From Pseudomonadales bacterium (lineage in GTDB: Bacteria; Pseudomonadota; Gammaproteobacteria; Pseudomonadales; Halieaceae): a stretch of 64,000 nucleotides of DNA. Within the stretch, counting starts at the first letter, position 1. Every line of letters begins with the position of its first letter. This document shows, one piece after another, positions 45,594 to 54,627 of the stretch. The notes under the pieces are model-generated. The model saw only the letters and a list, made by a program, of their open reading frames with translations. It ran no database searches and was not told the DNA's origin. The stretch covers positions 248,001 through 312,000 of the forward strand of contig JACKNO010000001.1 of NCBI GenBank assembly GCA_024234815.1, written 5' to 3'. The translations under genes were made by a program, and so were the position numbers.

Positions 45594-46952
45594 GTGTCTG
45601 AATTCGACTACGACCTGTTTGTCATTGGCGCCGGCTCCGGCGGCGTTCGAGCAGCGCGCATGGCTGCGGGCTTCGGCGCAAAAGTGGCGATCGCCGAGGA
45701 CCGCTACATGGGCGGCACCTGCGTCAACGTCGGCTGCGTCCCCAAAAAGCTCTATGTCTACGCGTCTGAGTTCTCCAAGGCTTTCAGCGACGCCAGGAAT
45801 TATGGCTGGGACAGCAATAAACCCGGTTTCGATTGGGCCACCCTCAGGGATAACAAAAAAACCGAGATATCCCGCCTCAACGCTATATATGAACGGCTGC
45901 TGGAGGGCGTGAACGCCGATGTCATGGACGGCCGCGGCCGCATCGTCGACGCCCATACGGTGGCGGTGGGCGAACGCCGCTTCAGCGCCGGGAAAATCCT
46001 GATCGCAACCGGCGGCTGGCCGCATATACCCCCTTTCCCCGGCAGTGACCTGGTGATCAGTTCCAACGAGATATTCGACCTTGAACAATTTCCGCAACGG
46101 CTGGTTATCGTTGGGGGCGGCTATATCGCGGTGGAGTTCGCAGGTATCTTCAACGGTCTGGGATCCAGGGTTACCCAGCTTTATCGGGGCCCGCTGTTCC
46201 TGCGCGGATTCGATGCCGATATCCGCGCCCACGCTGCACGCGAGATCGCCAAGACCGGCGTGGATCTGCGCTTTGAGGTCAACGTCGAATCCGTCACCAG
46301 GGCCGGTGATGCCCTGGAGCTGCGCCTGACCGACGGCACTACCCTGGAGGCGGACACCGTTCTGTATGCCACCGGCCGCAAGGCCAACCTCGAGGGCCTG
46401 GGGCTGGAGAACGTCCAGGTGGAGGTCAATGAGTTTGGCACGGTAGTTGTCGACGGGGAATTTCGCACAGCCGAGCCCAGCATCTTCGCCCTGGGAGACG
46501 TCACAGGCGGTATGGAGCTTACACCGGTAGCCCTGGCGGAAGGCATGGCCTTCGCCCGCCGCCAGTTTGGCGGATTGGAATATGCGGTGGACTACGACTT
46601 TATTCCCACCGCGGTATTCTGCCAGCCCAATATTGGTACCGTCGGCTTCACCGAAGAGCAGGCTCGCGCCAGGTTTGGCCATATCCGCCTGTTCAAATCC
46701 ACCTTCAAGCCAATGAAACATACGATAAGCGGTCGCGACGAACAGACATTCATGAAATTGATCGTGGACAAGGCCAGCGACCGCGTCGTAGGTGTGCACA
46801 TGATGGGTCCTGATGCCGGCGAAATCATGCAGGGGATAGCCATTGCATTGCGTGCCGGGGCAACCAAGGCACTGTTCGATACCACTATCGGCATCCACCC
46901 CACCGCAGCCGAAGAGTTCGTCACCATGCGCGAGGCCTGGACCGAAGACTGA
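45594..46952 (+). CDS. gor: Glutathione-disulfide reductase
   Basis: 452 residues starting at GTG 45594, seven bases after CTGGAG. The longer open frame upstream lacks a site. FAD motif LFVIGAGSGGVRAARMAAG, redox-active disulfide GGTCVNVGCVPKKLYVY (Cys43, Cys48), NADPH motif VIVGGGYIAVEFAGI with the RGPLFLRGFDADIR basic segment, ATGRKAN, FALGDV, and C-terminal GIHPTAAEEFVTMR with the His-Glu pair. It keeps glutathione reduced in the cytoplasm using NADPH. Its stop codon overlaps the start of the TSUP exporter by one base. Confidence 0.95.
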   Translation: MSEFDYDLFVIGAGSGGVRAARMAAGFGAKVAIAEDRYMGGTCVNVGCVPKKLYVYASEFSKAFSDARNYGWDSNKPGFDWATLRDNKKTEISRLNAIYERLLEGVNADVMDGRGRIVDAHTVAVGERRFSAGKILIATGGWPHIPPFPGSDLVISSNEIFDLEQFPQRLVIVGGGYIAVEFAGIFNGLGSRVTQLYRGPLFLRGFDADIRAHAAREIAKTGVDLRFEVNVESVTRAGDALELRLTDGTTLEADTVLYATGRKANLEGLGLENVQVEVNEFGTVVVDGEFRTAEPSIFALGDVTGGMELTPVALAEGMAFARRQFGGLEYAVDYDFIPTAVFCQPNIGTVGFTEEQARARFGHIRLFKSTFKPMKHTISGRDEQTFMKLIVDKASDRVVGVHMMGPDAGEIMQGIAIALRAGATKALFDTTIGIHPTAAEEFVTMREAWTED

Positions 46953-47713
46953 TGAACGAGTTCGATCTCTGGCAGGCGGGCCTGCTGGCGGCGGTGGGCA
47001 TTGTCGCCGGCTTCCTGAATGTGATGGCGGGCGGTGGTTCGCTGCTCACGGTACCCGTTCTGGTGTTCATGGGCCTGCCCGGGCCTGTGGCCAACGGCAC
47101 TAACCGAATCGCCATTCTCGCCCAGAACCTGAGTGCCATCACCGCCTTTTTTCGGCGCGGGTTCAGTGATTTCAGGCTGAGCGTCACCCTGGCGGCCTGC
47201 GCCGTTCCGGGAGCCCTGCTGGGCGCACTGATCGGCACCGAACTGGATGGCGCCTGGTTCAATCGCATCCTGGCTCTGGTGATGCTCGGTGTCATGCTGA
47301 TCATGCATTTCGATAAGGGCTCCAGGGAGCGGGTGGCCGACTACCAGCCAAGCCGCAGTCAACTCATCAAGGGCCACCTGCTGATGGTTGCGGTGGGTTT
47401 CTGGGGCGGCTTCATCCAGATTGGAGTCGGTTTCATCATCATGCCGGTACTCAATCGCACAATGGGTCTGGACCTGGTGCGGACCAACATGCACAAGGTG
47501 TTCATCATCGCCATCTACACATCGGTCGCCCTGGCCGTGTTCGCCAGCAGGGTGGAGATACTGTGGCTGGTGGGGCTCTCCCTGGCGCTGGGAAACGCCA
47601 TCGGCGGCTATCTCGGCGCGCATTTTGCCGTGAGCAGCGGCGAGAAGCTGATCAGGCTGGTACTGAACCTTGTACTCATCGCCTTCATTATTAAGTTATT
47701 ATTCGCACCCTGA
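46952..47713 (+). CDS. TSUP (TauE/SafE-like) membrane exporter
   Basis: 253 residues, about eight transmembrane helices. Family signature IVAGFLNVMAGGGSLLTVPVLVFMGLPG at the N-terminal repeat and AVGFWGGFIQIGVGFIIMPVL with NMHKVFIIAIYT in the second. Members export sulfite, sulfoacetate or other sulfur organics. ATG overlaps the gor stop (TGATG), so synthesis is coupled to glutathione reductase. The adjacency to a thiol enzyme makes an organosulfur or thiol-related substrate plausible (inference). Confidence 0.9.
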   Translation: MNEFDLWQAGLLAAVGIVAGFLNVMAGGGSLLTVPVLVFMGLPGPVANGTNRIAILAQNLSAITAFFRRGFSDFRLSVTLAACAVPGALLGALIGTELDGAWFNRILALVMLGVMLIMHFDKGSRERVADYQPSRSQLIKGHLLMVAVGFWGGFIQIGVGFIIMPVLNRTMGLDLVRTNMHKVFIIAIYTSVALAVFASRVEILWLVGLSLALGNAIGGYLGAHFAVSSGEKLIRLVLNLVLIAFIIKLLFAP

Positions 47714-47794
47714 TCCCGCCGCGCCGCGCAAAACAGGGCGGCACGAGATCGGGCACACTAAACCTACCATGCTGTTACACGCACTCCTGGCTGT

Positions 47795-48727
47795 ATGATT
47801 GAAGTTCAAGCACTGACCCGTTGCTACGGCAGGACCACCGCCGTGGACAAGGTGTCATTCCAAATCGGTGGTAACGAGATCGTTGGCCTGCTGGGCCACA
47901 ACGGGGCCGGTAAAACCACGATCATGCGTATGCTCAGTGGTTTCCTCGAGCCCTCCGCCGGCACCATTACCATCGGCGGGCTGAAACTGGCAACCAACGC
48001 GGCAAGCGTCCAGCGTGAACTGGGTTACCTGCCGGAGAGCCTGCCGGTTTACCCGGAAATGATGGTCGCTGACTACCTCCACTACGCGGCGACGCTAAAA
48101 GGCATTGCGCCTGGTAAACGCTATCAGGAGGTGCGCAGGGCCATAGTCGCCACCGACCTGGGCACGCGCGCGCTGGACCCGGTGGCCACACTTTCTCGCG
48201 GCCTCAAACAGCGGGTGGGTGTCGCCCAGGCCATTCTTGGAAGACCACGGCTGCTGATACTCGACGAACCCACCAACGGACTCGACCCTCAGCAGACCGA
48301 GCACATGCGTCGCCTGATACAAAAGCTGGCGCGACAGGCTACAGTGATCCTCTCCACCCATATCATGCAGGAGGTGGACGCCATCTGCGACCGGGTGCTG
48401 GTACTGCGCGATGGCAAACTGGCGCTGGATACCCGTATCGATAGCCTGCGCCAGACGAGGACAATGCTGCTGCGCACCGATACTGCGGCCCAGTCGCTCA
48501 CCACCTACCTGCGGCGCATGCCGCAAGTGGCCGGTTTACAGCAACATGATGATGGGGAAAACCGGACCCGCTATACCCTCACCCTGCACGACAATGCGGA
48601 TATGGACACAGCCGCCAACAACGTGGCGCAGTGCGTCATCAAGGCCGGCGCCCGCTTGTACCAGTTGCGGCCAGTGGTACAGGGGCTGGAAGCTGTATTT
48701 CGCGAGGTGAATAATGATAGCCCGTGA
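47795..48727 (+). CDS. ABC transporter ATPase, GldA/CcmA-like
   Basis: 310 residues. Walker A GHNGAGKTT, Q-loop GYLPESLPVYPEM, signature region LSRGLKQRVGVAQA (degenerate LSGGQ, as in GldA-like proteins), Walker B LLILDEPTNGLDP and H-loop STHIMQE. A C-terminal regulatory extension (~215-310) follows the ATPase core. It powers a membrane protein encoded next: its stop overlaps the next start by 14 bases. In Bacteroidetes the homologue takes part in gliding, but proteobacterial versions (with GldF/GldG) are of unknown transport function. Confidence 0.9.
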   Translation: MIEVQALTRCYGRTTAVDKVSFQIGGNEIVGLLGHNGAGKTTIMRMLSGFLEPSAGTITIGGLKLATNAASVQRELGYLPESLPVYPEMMVADYLHYAATLKGIAPGKRYQEVRRAIVATDLGTRALDPVATLSRGLKQRVGVAQAILGRPRLLILDEPTNGLDPQQTEHMRRLIQKLARQATVILSTHIMQEVDAICDRVLVLRDGKLALDTRIDSLRQTRTMLLRTDTAAQSLTTYLRRMPQVAGLQQHDDGENRTRYTLTLHDNADMDTAANNVAQCVIKAGARLYQLRPVVQGLEAVFREVNNDSP

Positions 48728-51629
48728 TCATGTCACCCGGCGGGTAGCACAGAAGGAAGTGCTGCTGTTCTTTAGCTCGCCGGTCGCCTGGCTGTTTCTC
48801 GCCTGCTTCACAGCGGTGACGTGCTTTGTATTTTTTTGGGTCGAATCCTTTTTTGCCCGCAATATTGCCGATGTCCGCCCCCTGTTTGAATGGATGCCGA
48901 TCCTGCTCATTTTCCTCTGTTCGGCGCTCACCATGCGCATGTGGAGCGAGGAGCGTCGCACCGGCACCATCGAACACATCCTTACCCAGCCCGCCAGCCT
49001 GTGGCAGTTTGTGCTGGGCAAGTTTCGCGCCTGCTTCAGCCTTTTATTGCTGGCCCTGATCTCGACCTTGCCCCTGCCGATTACCGTGGCGCTGATGGCG
49101 GACCTGGATTGGGGTCCGGTGGCGGCCGGCTACCTGGCCACCTGCCTGCTGGGCGCCACTTACCTCAGCGCCGGGCTGTTCGTCTCATCGCGCACGGATA
49201 ACCCGATCGTGAGCCTGATTGGCAGCGTGGCGCTGTGCGGTTTGCTGTACCTCCTGGGCAGTGCCACGCTTACCGGCTTTTTCGATTCACGATCGGCGGA
49301 AACACTGCGCCTGTTGGGCAGTGGCGCGCGTTTCGAGAGTATTACACGAGGCGTGCTCGATCTTCGGGACCTCTGCTACTACCTCAGCCTGAGCGTCGCG
49401 TTTCTGGCGCTTAACGTCTATTCACTGGAGACCCTGCGCTGGTCCCGGGCGGTCGGGAGTTCGCGCCACCGCCACTGGCGCGCGGTCACCGTGCTGCTAC
49501 TGGTAAACCTGCTACTGGTGAATATCTGGCTTGCACCGCTGGACAGATTGCGCACCGACCTGACCGAGGGCCGCCTGTACTCCATTTCGGAGCCCACTGA
49601 TCACTTCCTCGAGCAGTTGCGGGAACCGCTTGTTATTCGCGGATACTTCAGCGCGAAAACCCACCCGCTGTTGGCCCCGCTGGTGCCGCAACTCAGGGAC
49701 CTCTTGCAGGAGTACGCCGTTGCGGGCGCGGGCAAGGTTCGAGTGGAAATTATCGATCCGGCCGAGAATCCAGAGCGGGAACAGGAGGCGAACGAGCGCT
49801 TCGGGATACATGCCACACCTTTCCAGGTCGCCGACCGCTATCAGGCGACGCTGGTCAATTCATACTTCAATATTCTTGTGCAGTACGGCGACGAGCACCA
49901 GACCCTCGGCTTCAAGGACCTGATAGAGGTGCGCACCACCGCCAATGCCACCGCGGATGTGCTGTTACGCAACCCGGAATACGATATTACCCGCGCGATC
50001 AAGAACGTGCTCTACAACTACCAGATGGGCGGGAGTCTGTTCGAGCGCATCGAGCAGCCCGTGGAGCTCATCGCCTACGTCTCCGCCGACGCGGCGTTGC
50101 CGGAGCCCTTGCTCGCCTACAAAAACTCGATAAAAGCGCAGCTTGAGCCAATTGCCGCCAAGTCCGGCGGCAAATTCAGTGTGCGATTCATTGAGCCGGA
50201 GTCCCGCGGTGGCGCTGTGGCGCGCCAGATTGCCGACGAGTGGGGTTTCCGCCCGATGGTGACAGCGCTGGACCAGGAGCAGAAATTCTACTTTTACCTC
50301 ACACTCGCGGACTCACACCAGGTAGTGCAACTGCCCACCGAGGACTTCGACCCGACAAGCTTTCGCACCATGCTGGATGCGGGCCTCAAACGCTTTGCCA
50401 GCGGTTTCACTCGCACGGTGGCACTGGCCGTACCCGAGGTCAATGACCAGATGGCCCGCTACAATATCGGAGGGCCAACCTTCAACAATCTTGAAGATGC
50501 GATCACCCGCGACTACAGCATCCGGCTGGAAGATCTAGCCGACGGCGCGGTGGCGCCGGATGCGGACATCCTGGCGGTCATCGCGCCACACCGGCTGCAG
50601 CCGGGCGCAGTCTTCGCCATCGACCAGTTCCTGATGCGCGGCGGCACCGTCATTGTCGCCAGCTCTCCCTACACCGTCGAACTCAGCGAAGGCGAACTGC
50701 GCCTGCAGGACTGGGACAGCGGCCTGCAGGACTGGCTGGACCACAATGGCCTGCAGGTGGGAGATGCACTGGTAATGGACGAGCAGAGCTCTGCATTCCC
50801 GGCACCGATCATCAGGAATTCAGGAGGCTTCCAGTTTCGGGACGTGCAAATGCTCGACTATCCCTACTTTATTGACCTGAGAGCCGACGGTCTGTCCGAC
50901 AAACATGGTATTACAGCCAACCTGCCGCAACTCACCATGGCCTGGGCTTCGCCGATAACTGTGCAGCGCAAGGACGGACTGCAGCTCACCACCTTGCTCA
51001 ACAGCTCGCCCAGGTCGTGGCTGAGCACGGGCGTGGACATCATGCCGGGGCACGGCCCCGACCCCGATCCCAACCCCGCTCAAAGTATCGCCGACGACGC
51101 ACAGCGGAGCGCGGGCTCGCCAACAGATTCTGGCACGGGACACAGTTCCCCAATCGAAGAGAAAGACTTCGACCGGCACAAGCTCGGGGTTTTGCTGCAA
51201 GGTCGCTTCGACTCCTATTTCTCCGAGCCGCCAGGGCGGGATAATGGCGATGGCATCCAGCCGCCGGCGAGCGCAGGCATGCTGCAACGCTCACCGGAAT
51301 CGGCGCGGATAGTCCTGTACAGTTCCAACGACTTCATGGACGACCAGATTCTGGGCGCGCAGGTGATGGCCAGCGGAACCCAGTACCTGGGCCCGGTCGA
51401 GTTATTGCTCAACACCCTGGATTGGGCGCTGCAGGATGATGAGCTACTCGAAATACGCTCGAGAGCTCATTTCAATCGCACCTTGCCACCCATGGAGAGA
51501 CAGGGCCAGGCGATCATCGAGTACCTGAACTACGGGCTGGGGGTGCTGTGGCTGGCCGTGCTTGCGCTGGTCCACTGGCTGCGCAAGCGCCTGCGCAGGC
51601 GGCGCTATATCAGGGAGCTGGCGCTGTGA
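48714..51629 (+). CDS. Fused ABC-2 permease (GldF-like) and GldG-like periplasmic domain protein
   Basis: 971 residues with GAGGTGA before the ATG. Residues ~1-245 are an ABC-2 permease: six hydrophobic segments, the cytoplasmic MWSEERRTGTIEHILTQPASLWQFVLGKF motif and an additional helix near residue 265. From ~275 a GldG-type ABC_transp_aux domain lies outside the membrane (RTDLTEGRLYSISEPTDHFLEQL, VRVEIIDPAENPEREQEANERFGI, PHRLQPGAVFAIDQFLMRGGTVIVA). A last transmembrane helix and basic tail (LRKRLRRRRYIREL) close it. GldF and GldG are separate genes in Flavobacterium; a single chain is common in proteobacteria. It likely moves a substrate, perhaps polysaccharide or lipoprotein; unknown. 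Confidence 0.88.
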   Translation: MIARDHVTRRVAQKEVLLFFSSPVAWLFLACFTAVTCFVFFWVESFFARNIADVRPLFEWMPILLIFLCSALTMRMWSEERRTGTIEHILTQPASLWQFVLGKFRACFSLLLLALISTLPLPITVALMADLDWGPVAAGYLATCLLGATYLSAGLFVSSRTDNPIVSLIGSVALCGLLYLLGSATLTGFFDSRSAETLRLLGSGARFESITRGVLDLRDLCYYLSLSVAFLALNVYSLETLRWSRAVGSSRHRHWRAVTVLLLVNLLLVNIWLAPLDRLRTDLTEGRLYSISEPTDHFLEQLREPLVIRGYFSAKTHPLLAPLVPQLRDLLQEYAVAGAGKVRVEIIDPAENPEREQEANERFGIHATPFQVADRYQATLVNSYFNILVQYGDEHQTLGFKDLIEVRTTANATADVLLRNPEYDITRAIKNVLYNYQMGGSLFERIEQPVELIAYVSADAALPEPLLAYKNSIKAQLEPIAAKSGGKFSVRFIEPESRGGAVARQIADEWGFRPMVTALDQEQKFYFYLTLADSHQVVQLPTEDFDPTSFRTMLDAGLKRFASGFTRTVALAVPEVNDQMARYNIGGPTFNNLEDAITRDYSIRLEDLADGAVAPDADILAVIAPHRLQPGAVFAIDQFLMRGGTVIVASSPYTVELSEGELRLQDWDSGLQDWLDHNGLQVGDALVMDEQSSAFPAPIIRNSGGFQFRDVQMLDYPYFIDLRADGLSDKHGITANLPQLTMAWASPITVQRKDGLQLTTLLNSSPRSWLSTGVDIMPGHGPDPDPNPAQSIADDAQRSAGSPTDSGTGHSSPIEEKDFDRHKLGVLLQGRFDSYFSEPPGRDNGDGIQPPASAGMLQRSPESARIVLYSSNDFMDDQILGAQVMASGTQYLGPVELLLNTLDWALQDDELLEIRSRAHFNRTLPPMERQGQAIIEYLNYGLGVLWLAVLALVHWLRKRLRRRRYIRELAL

Positions 51630-52522
51630 ATCGCGCTGTAACAAGCCTGTTGCTCGTCCTCATTATCCAGTGCGGCCTGGTTGCTACCGTTTACTGGCCC
51701 AACACGACTGAGGATCCATCCGCAACGCAACCAATGCTGCCTGTAGAGCGGGCTAGCATCAGCGAAATACTGGTTGGCGATGAGTTCGACAACGAAACGA
51801 CCCTGCTGAAAGTCGGTGAACGCTGGTCCCTGCCGGAGCTGGAGAATCTGCCTGCGGACACAGATATGGTGGAACGCTTGCTCGATGCGATCACCGCCGA
51901 CCGCGATAGCTGGCCGGTCGCCGATTCGGTGGCCGCGCGCCAGCGCTTCCGGGTAGCCAGCTACCACTACCGGCGACGTATCAGCCTACTGCAGGATAAG
52001 GATCTGCTGGCCACGCTTTACCTGGGCACCTCCCCGGGCTATCGCAAAATCTACGCCCGCAATGAAGCCCAGAGCGCCATCTACAGCATAGTGTTCAGCG
52101 CGCATGACGCGCCGGGAAACAGCGGCGCCTGGCTGGATCGCAAATTGCTGCAGATCCGGGCCCCGCTGAGCATTACGGCGGACACTTACAGCCTGCGACG
52201 AGAGGGGGAGAGCTGGCGCTCCGGCCTTGGCAACGTACCGGACGAGCGCGAATTGCAGGCCCTGTTGAGCACACTGCGCAGTCTGCAGATTGATGGCCTG
52301 GCTTCCGAGGACGCCCAGCGCGACCTGGCGAGCGCCGAGGCCGACCTGGTTCTCAATATCAGCAGTCTCGCCGGCGATGTGACCCTTGAACTGTTCCACC
52401 AGGGCGGAAAATATTTCATTCACAGTAATGAATATCCGCTGTTTTTCAAACTCGGTGCCTATGACTATGATCGCCTGCTGTCGATTGACTTCAGCCTGAT
52501 CTCCGGCGAATCCGGTGGCTAG
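51626..52522 (+). CDS. DUF4340 domain protein, third gene of the Gld-type operon
   Basis: 298 residues starting at GTG 51626 (GGGAG 10 bases before), overlapping the previous stop by 4. One N-terminal transmembrane anchor (VTSLLLVLIIQCGLVATVYW) and an extracytoplasmic part with the DUF4340 pattern: DTLLKVGERWSLPELENLPADTDMVERLLDAI-like blocks, RFRVASYHYRRRISLLQDKDLLATLYLGTSPGYRKIYAR, and REGESWRSG. It is regularly found next to GldG-like permeases and is presumably part of that complex. No enzymatic motif is visible. Confidence 0.85.
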   Translation: MNRAVTSLLLVLIIQCGLVATVYWPNTTEDPSATQPMLPVERASISEILVGDEFDNETTLLKVGERWSLPELENLPADTDMVERLLDAITADRDSWPVADSVAARQRFRVASYHYRRRISLLQDKDLLATLYLGTSPGYRKIYARNEAQSAIYSIVFSAHDAPGNSGAWLDRKLLQIRAPLSITADTYSLRREGESWRSGLGNVPDERELQALLSTLRSLQIDGLASEDAQRDLASAEADLVLNISSLAGDVTLELFHQGGKYFIHSNEYPLFFKLGAYDYDRLLSIDFSLISGESGG

Positions 52523-52531
52523 GCACCGCCC

Positions 52532-52553
52532 TGGCAAAGGCTATTTTTTGCCA
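52532..52553 (+). other. Hairpin after the DUF4340 gene
   Basis: TGGCAAA (52532-52538) pairs with TTTGCCA (52547-52553) around an 8-base loop containing Ts. It lies ten bases after the DUF4340 stop and ahead of the exosortase gene. No trailing T-run, so it may attenuate or stabilise rather than terminate. Confidence 0.35.
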
Positions 52554-52615
52554 AAAGGAATTACAGTAATGTTAGTATTCAGGCCATCAGTTCATCATTC
52601 CCGGAGACCGCGCCG

Positions 52616-53122
52616 GTGACGCGTTTTTTTCTGGTATTCCTGCTGGTGCTCATCGGGCTGTTCACGCTTGAAATGCAGACCACGGTACAGCAGAACGTAA
52701 TCGAACCCTTTACCGGGGTGCTCGCCGCAATCAGCGCAGGTATTATCCTGCCCTTCGACAGCAGCGTGTTGTCCTATGGCAAGGTCCTGCAATTCGGTCC
52801 TGGCGGCTTCGCCGTATCTATCGAGGCCGGCTGCAACGGGGTGGAGGCAACCATTGTGCTTATTGCCGCCGTGGTCGCGTTTCCCGCGACCTGGCGGGCT
52901 CGCCTGATCGCCATCGCTCTGGGTTTCCTGGCGATTCAAGCCATGAATATCGTGCGCATCATCAGCCTGTTTTACCTTGGCAACTGGAACCTGGACATTT
53001 TTGCCTGGGTGCATCTCTATTTGTGGCCGGCCCTGATCATGCTGGACGTGCTGATCGTATTCATCGTGTATTTACGCTACCTGTCACGACAGGCGGACGC
53101 GGTACTACATGCCCCTGCCTGA
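52616..53122 (+). CDS. xrtH: Exosortase H (XrtH)
   Basis: 168 residues, GTG start 52616 with GGAG 10 bases before. Polytopic membrane protein with the exosortase catalytic trio: Cys73 in EAGCNGVEA, Arg114 in NIVRIISLFYLG, and His133 in WVHLYLWPALIMLDVL. The short length and these blocks match the XrtH subfamily, which sorts proteins bearing an IPTLxxWG-type C-terminal signal. It cleaves such C-terminal anchors at the outer face of the inner membrane. No protein in this window ends with that signal. Overlaps the next gene by 14 bases. Confidence 0.85.
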   Translation: MTRFFLVFLLVLIGLFTLEMQTTVQQNVIEPFTGVLAAISAGIILPFDSSVLSYGKVLQFGPGGFAVSIEAGCNGVEATIVLIAAVVAFPATWRARLIAIALGFLAIQAMNIVRIISLFYLGNWNLDIFAWVHLYLWPALIMLDVLIVFIVYLRYLSRQADAVLHAPA

Positions 53123-53744
53123 GCAAAACCACCTGCGCCAGTTCCTGTTGCTTATTTTTGTACTGCTGATTCCCTGCTTCGCCCTTTGGAGTTTTCTCAG
53201 CGCATCGCTGGCTACTCCCGCTATCGGCCTGACCCACCTGGTCCTGGAAAACTGGTTTCCGGACATCGTGAATCTTGTCTACCAGCAGGGCGCGGACGCA
53301 GTCTTACTCACCCGGTTTGACGAGGTAGGTGGTCAACTGGTTCCCACGGTCGCGGTAGACGCCGGAATCGGATTTCAGACAAACACCCGCGTGGTGTCCT
53401 ATTCGATACCGTTCTATGCGGCCTTGCATTTCGCGACGGACAAGAAAAACTACCTGGCCAATTTTATCTGGGGCATGTTGATACTCTACCCCTTCATAAT
53501 ACTCGGCCTGGTAAGCACCTTCCTCAAGGACCTCATGGTAAACCTCGGCCCCACCTTCCTGGAGCAGCCCGGGGTACTGGTGCCAGCACCGGATGTTATC
53601 GGCATAATGTATCAGCTGAGCGTGCTGATCGTGCCCACGCTCCTTCCCATGCTTATCTGGGCCTGGCAAAACAGGGAAGCGCCGCTATTGCAGAACCTGT
53701 TTCGGAAAGCGGGAGGCCCCGGGGACCAGAGCGCTAGTCCTTGA
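53109..53744 (+). CDS. Exosortase H-associated membrane protein
   Basis: 211 residues, four or five hydrophobic segments (LLIFVLLIPCFALWSFLSA, FIWGMLILYPFIILGLV, ..IVPTLLPMLIWAWQN). It overlaps xrtH by 14 bases, so the two are translated together. Membrane proteins of this size regularly pair with XrtH; I recognise the arrangement more than individual motifs. Possibly assists exosortase function or substrate presentation. Converges with the enoyl-CoA hydratase gene with an 11-base overlap of stop regions. Confidence 0.7.
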   Translation: MPLPEQNHLRQFLLLIFVLLIPCFALWSFLSASLATPAIGLTHLVLENWFPDIVNLVYQQGADAVLLTRFDEVGGQLVPTVAVDAGIGFQTNTRVVSYSIPFYAALHFATDKKNYLANFIWGMLILYPFIILGLVSTFLKDLMVNLGPTFLEQPGVLVPAPDVIGIMYQLSVLIVPTLLPMLIWAWQNREAPLLQNLFRKAGGPGDQSASP

Positions 53745-54537
53745 ATTCGGGGTTACGCCCCGCCTTGCGCGCGCTGATGGCCTCCTCGAAATTGCGGGTG
53801 GTCATGCGCACGAACAGCTGGGCGTGACCCTCATGATTCATGTGGCTGTGCAGGTTGCCCGCCTGCATGCCCGCCCACAACATCTGCTTGCTCAGTTCCA
53901 CTCCAAGCTGGCTGAACCCGGTGATCCGTTCGGCCACGGTGTAACACTCCTCCAGCAGCGCCTCCGGCGCCGTCACTTTGGACACCATGCCGATGTCCCG
54001 CGCCTCCCGCGCGGCTACATCGCGCCCGGTAAGCATGATTTCGAAAGCGCGACTGCTGCCAATTGCCCTGGGCAGCAGGTAGCTGAGACCCAGTTCCGCA
54101 GAGGTGAGCCCATTGTTGATGCCGGCGGGACGAAAGTACGCCTGCTCTGAAGCGATGCGAATATCCGTCGCCATGGCCAGGCAGAACCCGCCGCCGATCG
54201 CGGGTCCGTTGATAGCGCCGATCACCGGCTGGTGCATGTCGTGGATGGCCTTGATCACATCATCCAGGATTTTCATCGCGCGCCGGGCGATGCCCGGCAC
54301 GGTCAGTCCGTTAAAAATATCGAGCCAGCCCGGGTCTTCCAGGTCCGCGCCAGCGCAAAATCCCTGGCCGGCCCCGGTGACGATTACCACGCGGGTATCG
54401 TTATCAAAGCTCACTTCCTGTAGCGCGTCCTTGAAAGGGACCATTACGTCAAACGCCATGGCGTTCATTCGTTCCGGTCGATTGAGGGTTATCAGGGTGA
54501 CATGCGGACGCGGTTTTTCGATGGTGACAAATGACAC
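53734..54537 (-). CDS. Enoyl-CoA hydratase/isomerase family protein
   Basis: 267 residues if it starts at GTG 54537 (GGAGAA 6 bases before); an in-frame GTG at 54567 has no site. Crotonase fold: TLNRPERMNAM, oxyanion loop FCAGADLEDPGW, and IGAINGPAIGGGFCLAMATDIRIAS with the second oxyanion Gly; FRPAGINNGLTSAELGLSYLLPRAIG follows. It hydrates or isomerises an enoyl-CoA in the cytoplasm. It stands after MarC, downstream of the valine-degradation genes on the same strand, and may or may not be in that operon. Specific acyl-CoA unknown. Confidence 0.88.
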   Translation of the reverse strand: MSFVTIEKPRPHVTLITLNRPERMNAMAFDVMVPFKDALQEVSFDNDTRVVIVTGAGQGFCAGADLEDPGWLDIFNGLTVPGIARRAMKILDDVIKAIHDMHQPVIGAINGPAIGGGFCLAMATDIRIASEQAYFRPAGINNGLTSAELGLSYLLPRAIGSSRAFEIMLTGRDVAAREARDIGMVSKVTAPEALLEECYTVAERITGFSQLGVELSKQMLWAGMQAGNLHSHMNHEGHAQLFVRMTTRNFEEAISARKAGRNPEFKD

Positions 54538-54627
54538 TGCGGGTTCTCCAAAGATGTGTTCGAACACAACTGTAGGACGCCAGCACCATAAAAACCATGG
54601 CTGAGTTGGCCAAACTGAGGTGGACGA

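Noticed and set aside
45360..46898. Long minus-strand frame extending upstream of the DUF481 gene
   Set aside because: It is antisense to gor; the DUF481 signal peptide and ribosome site fix the real start at 45359.
52616..53744. A possible IPTLxxWG substrate next to XrtH
   Set aside because: No C-terminus in this window carries the motif with a hydrophobic helix and basic tail.
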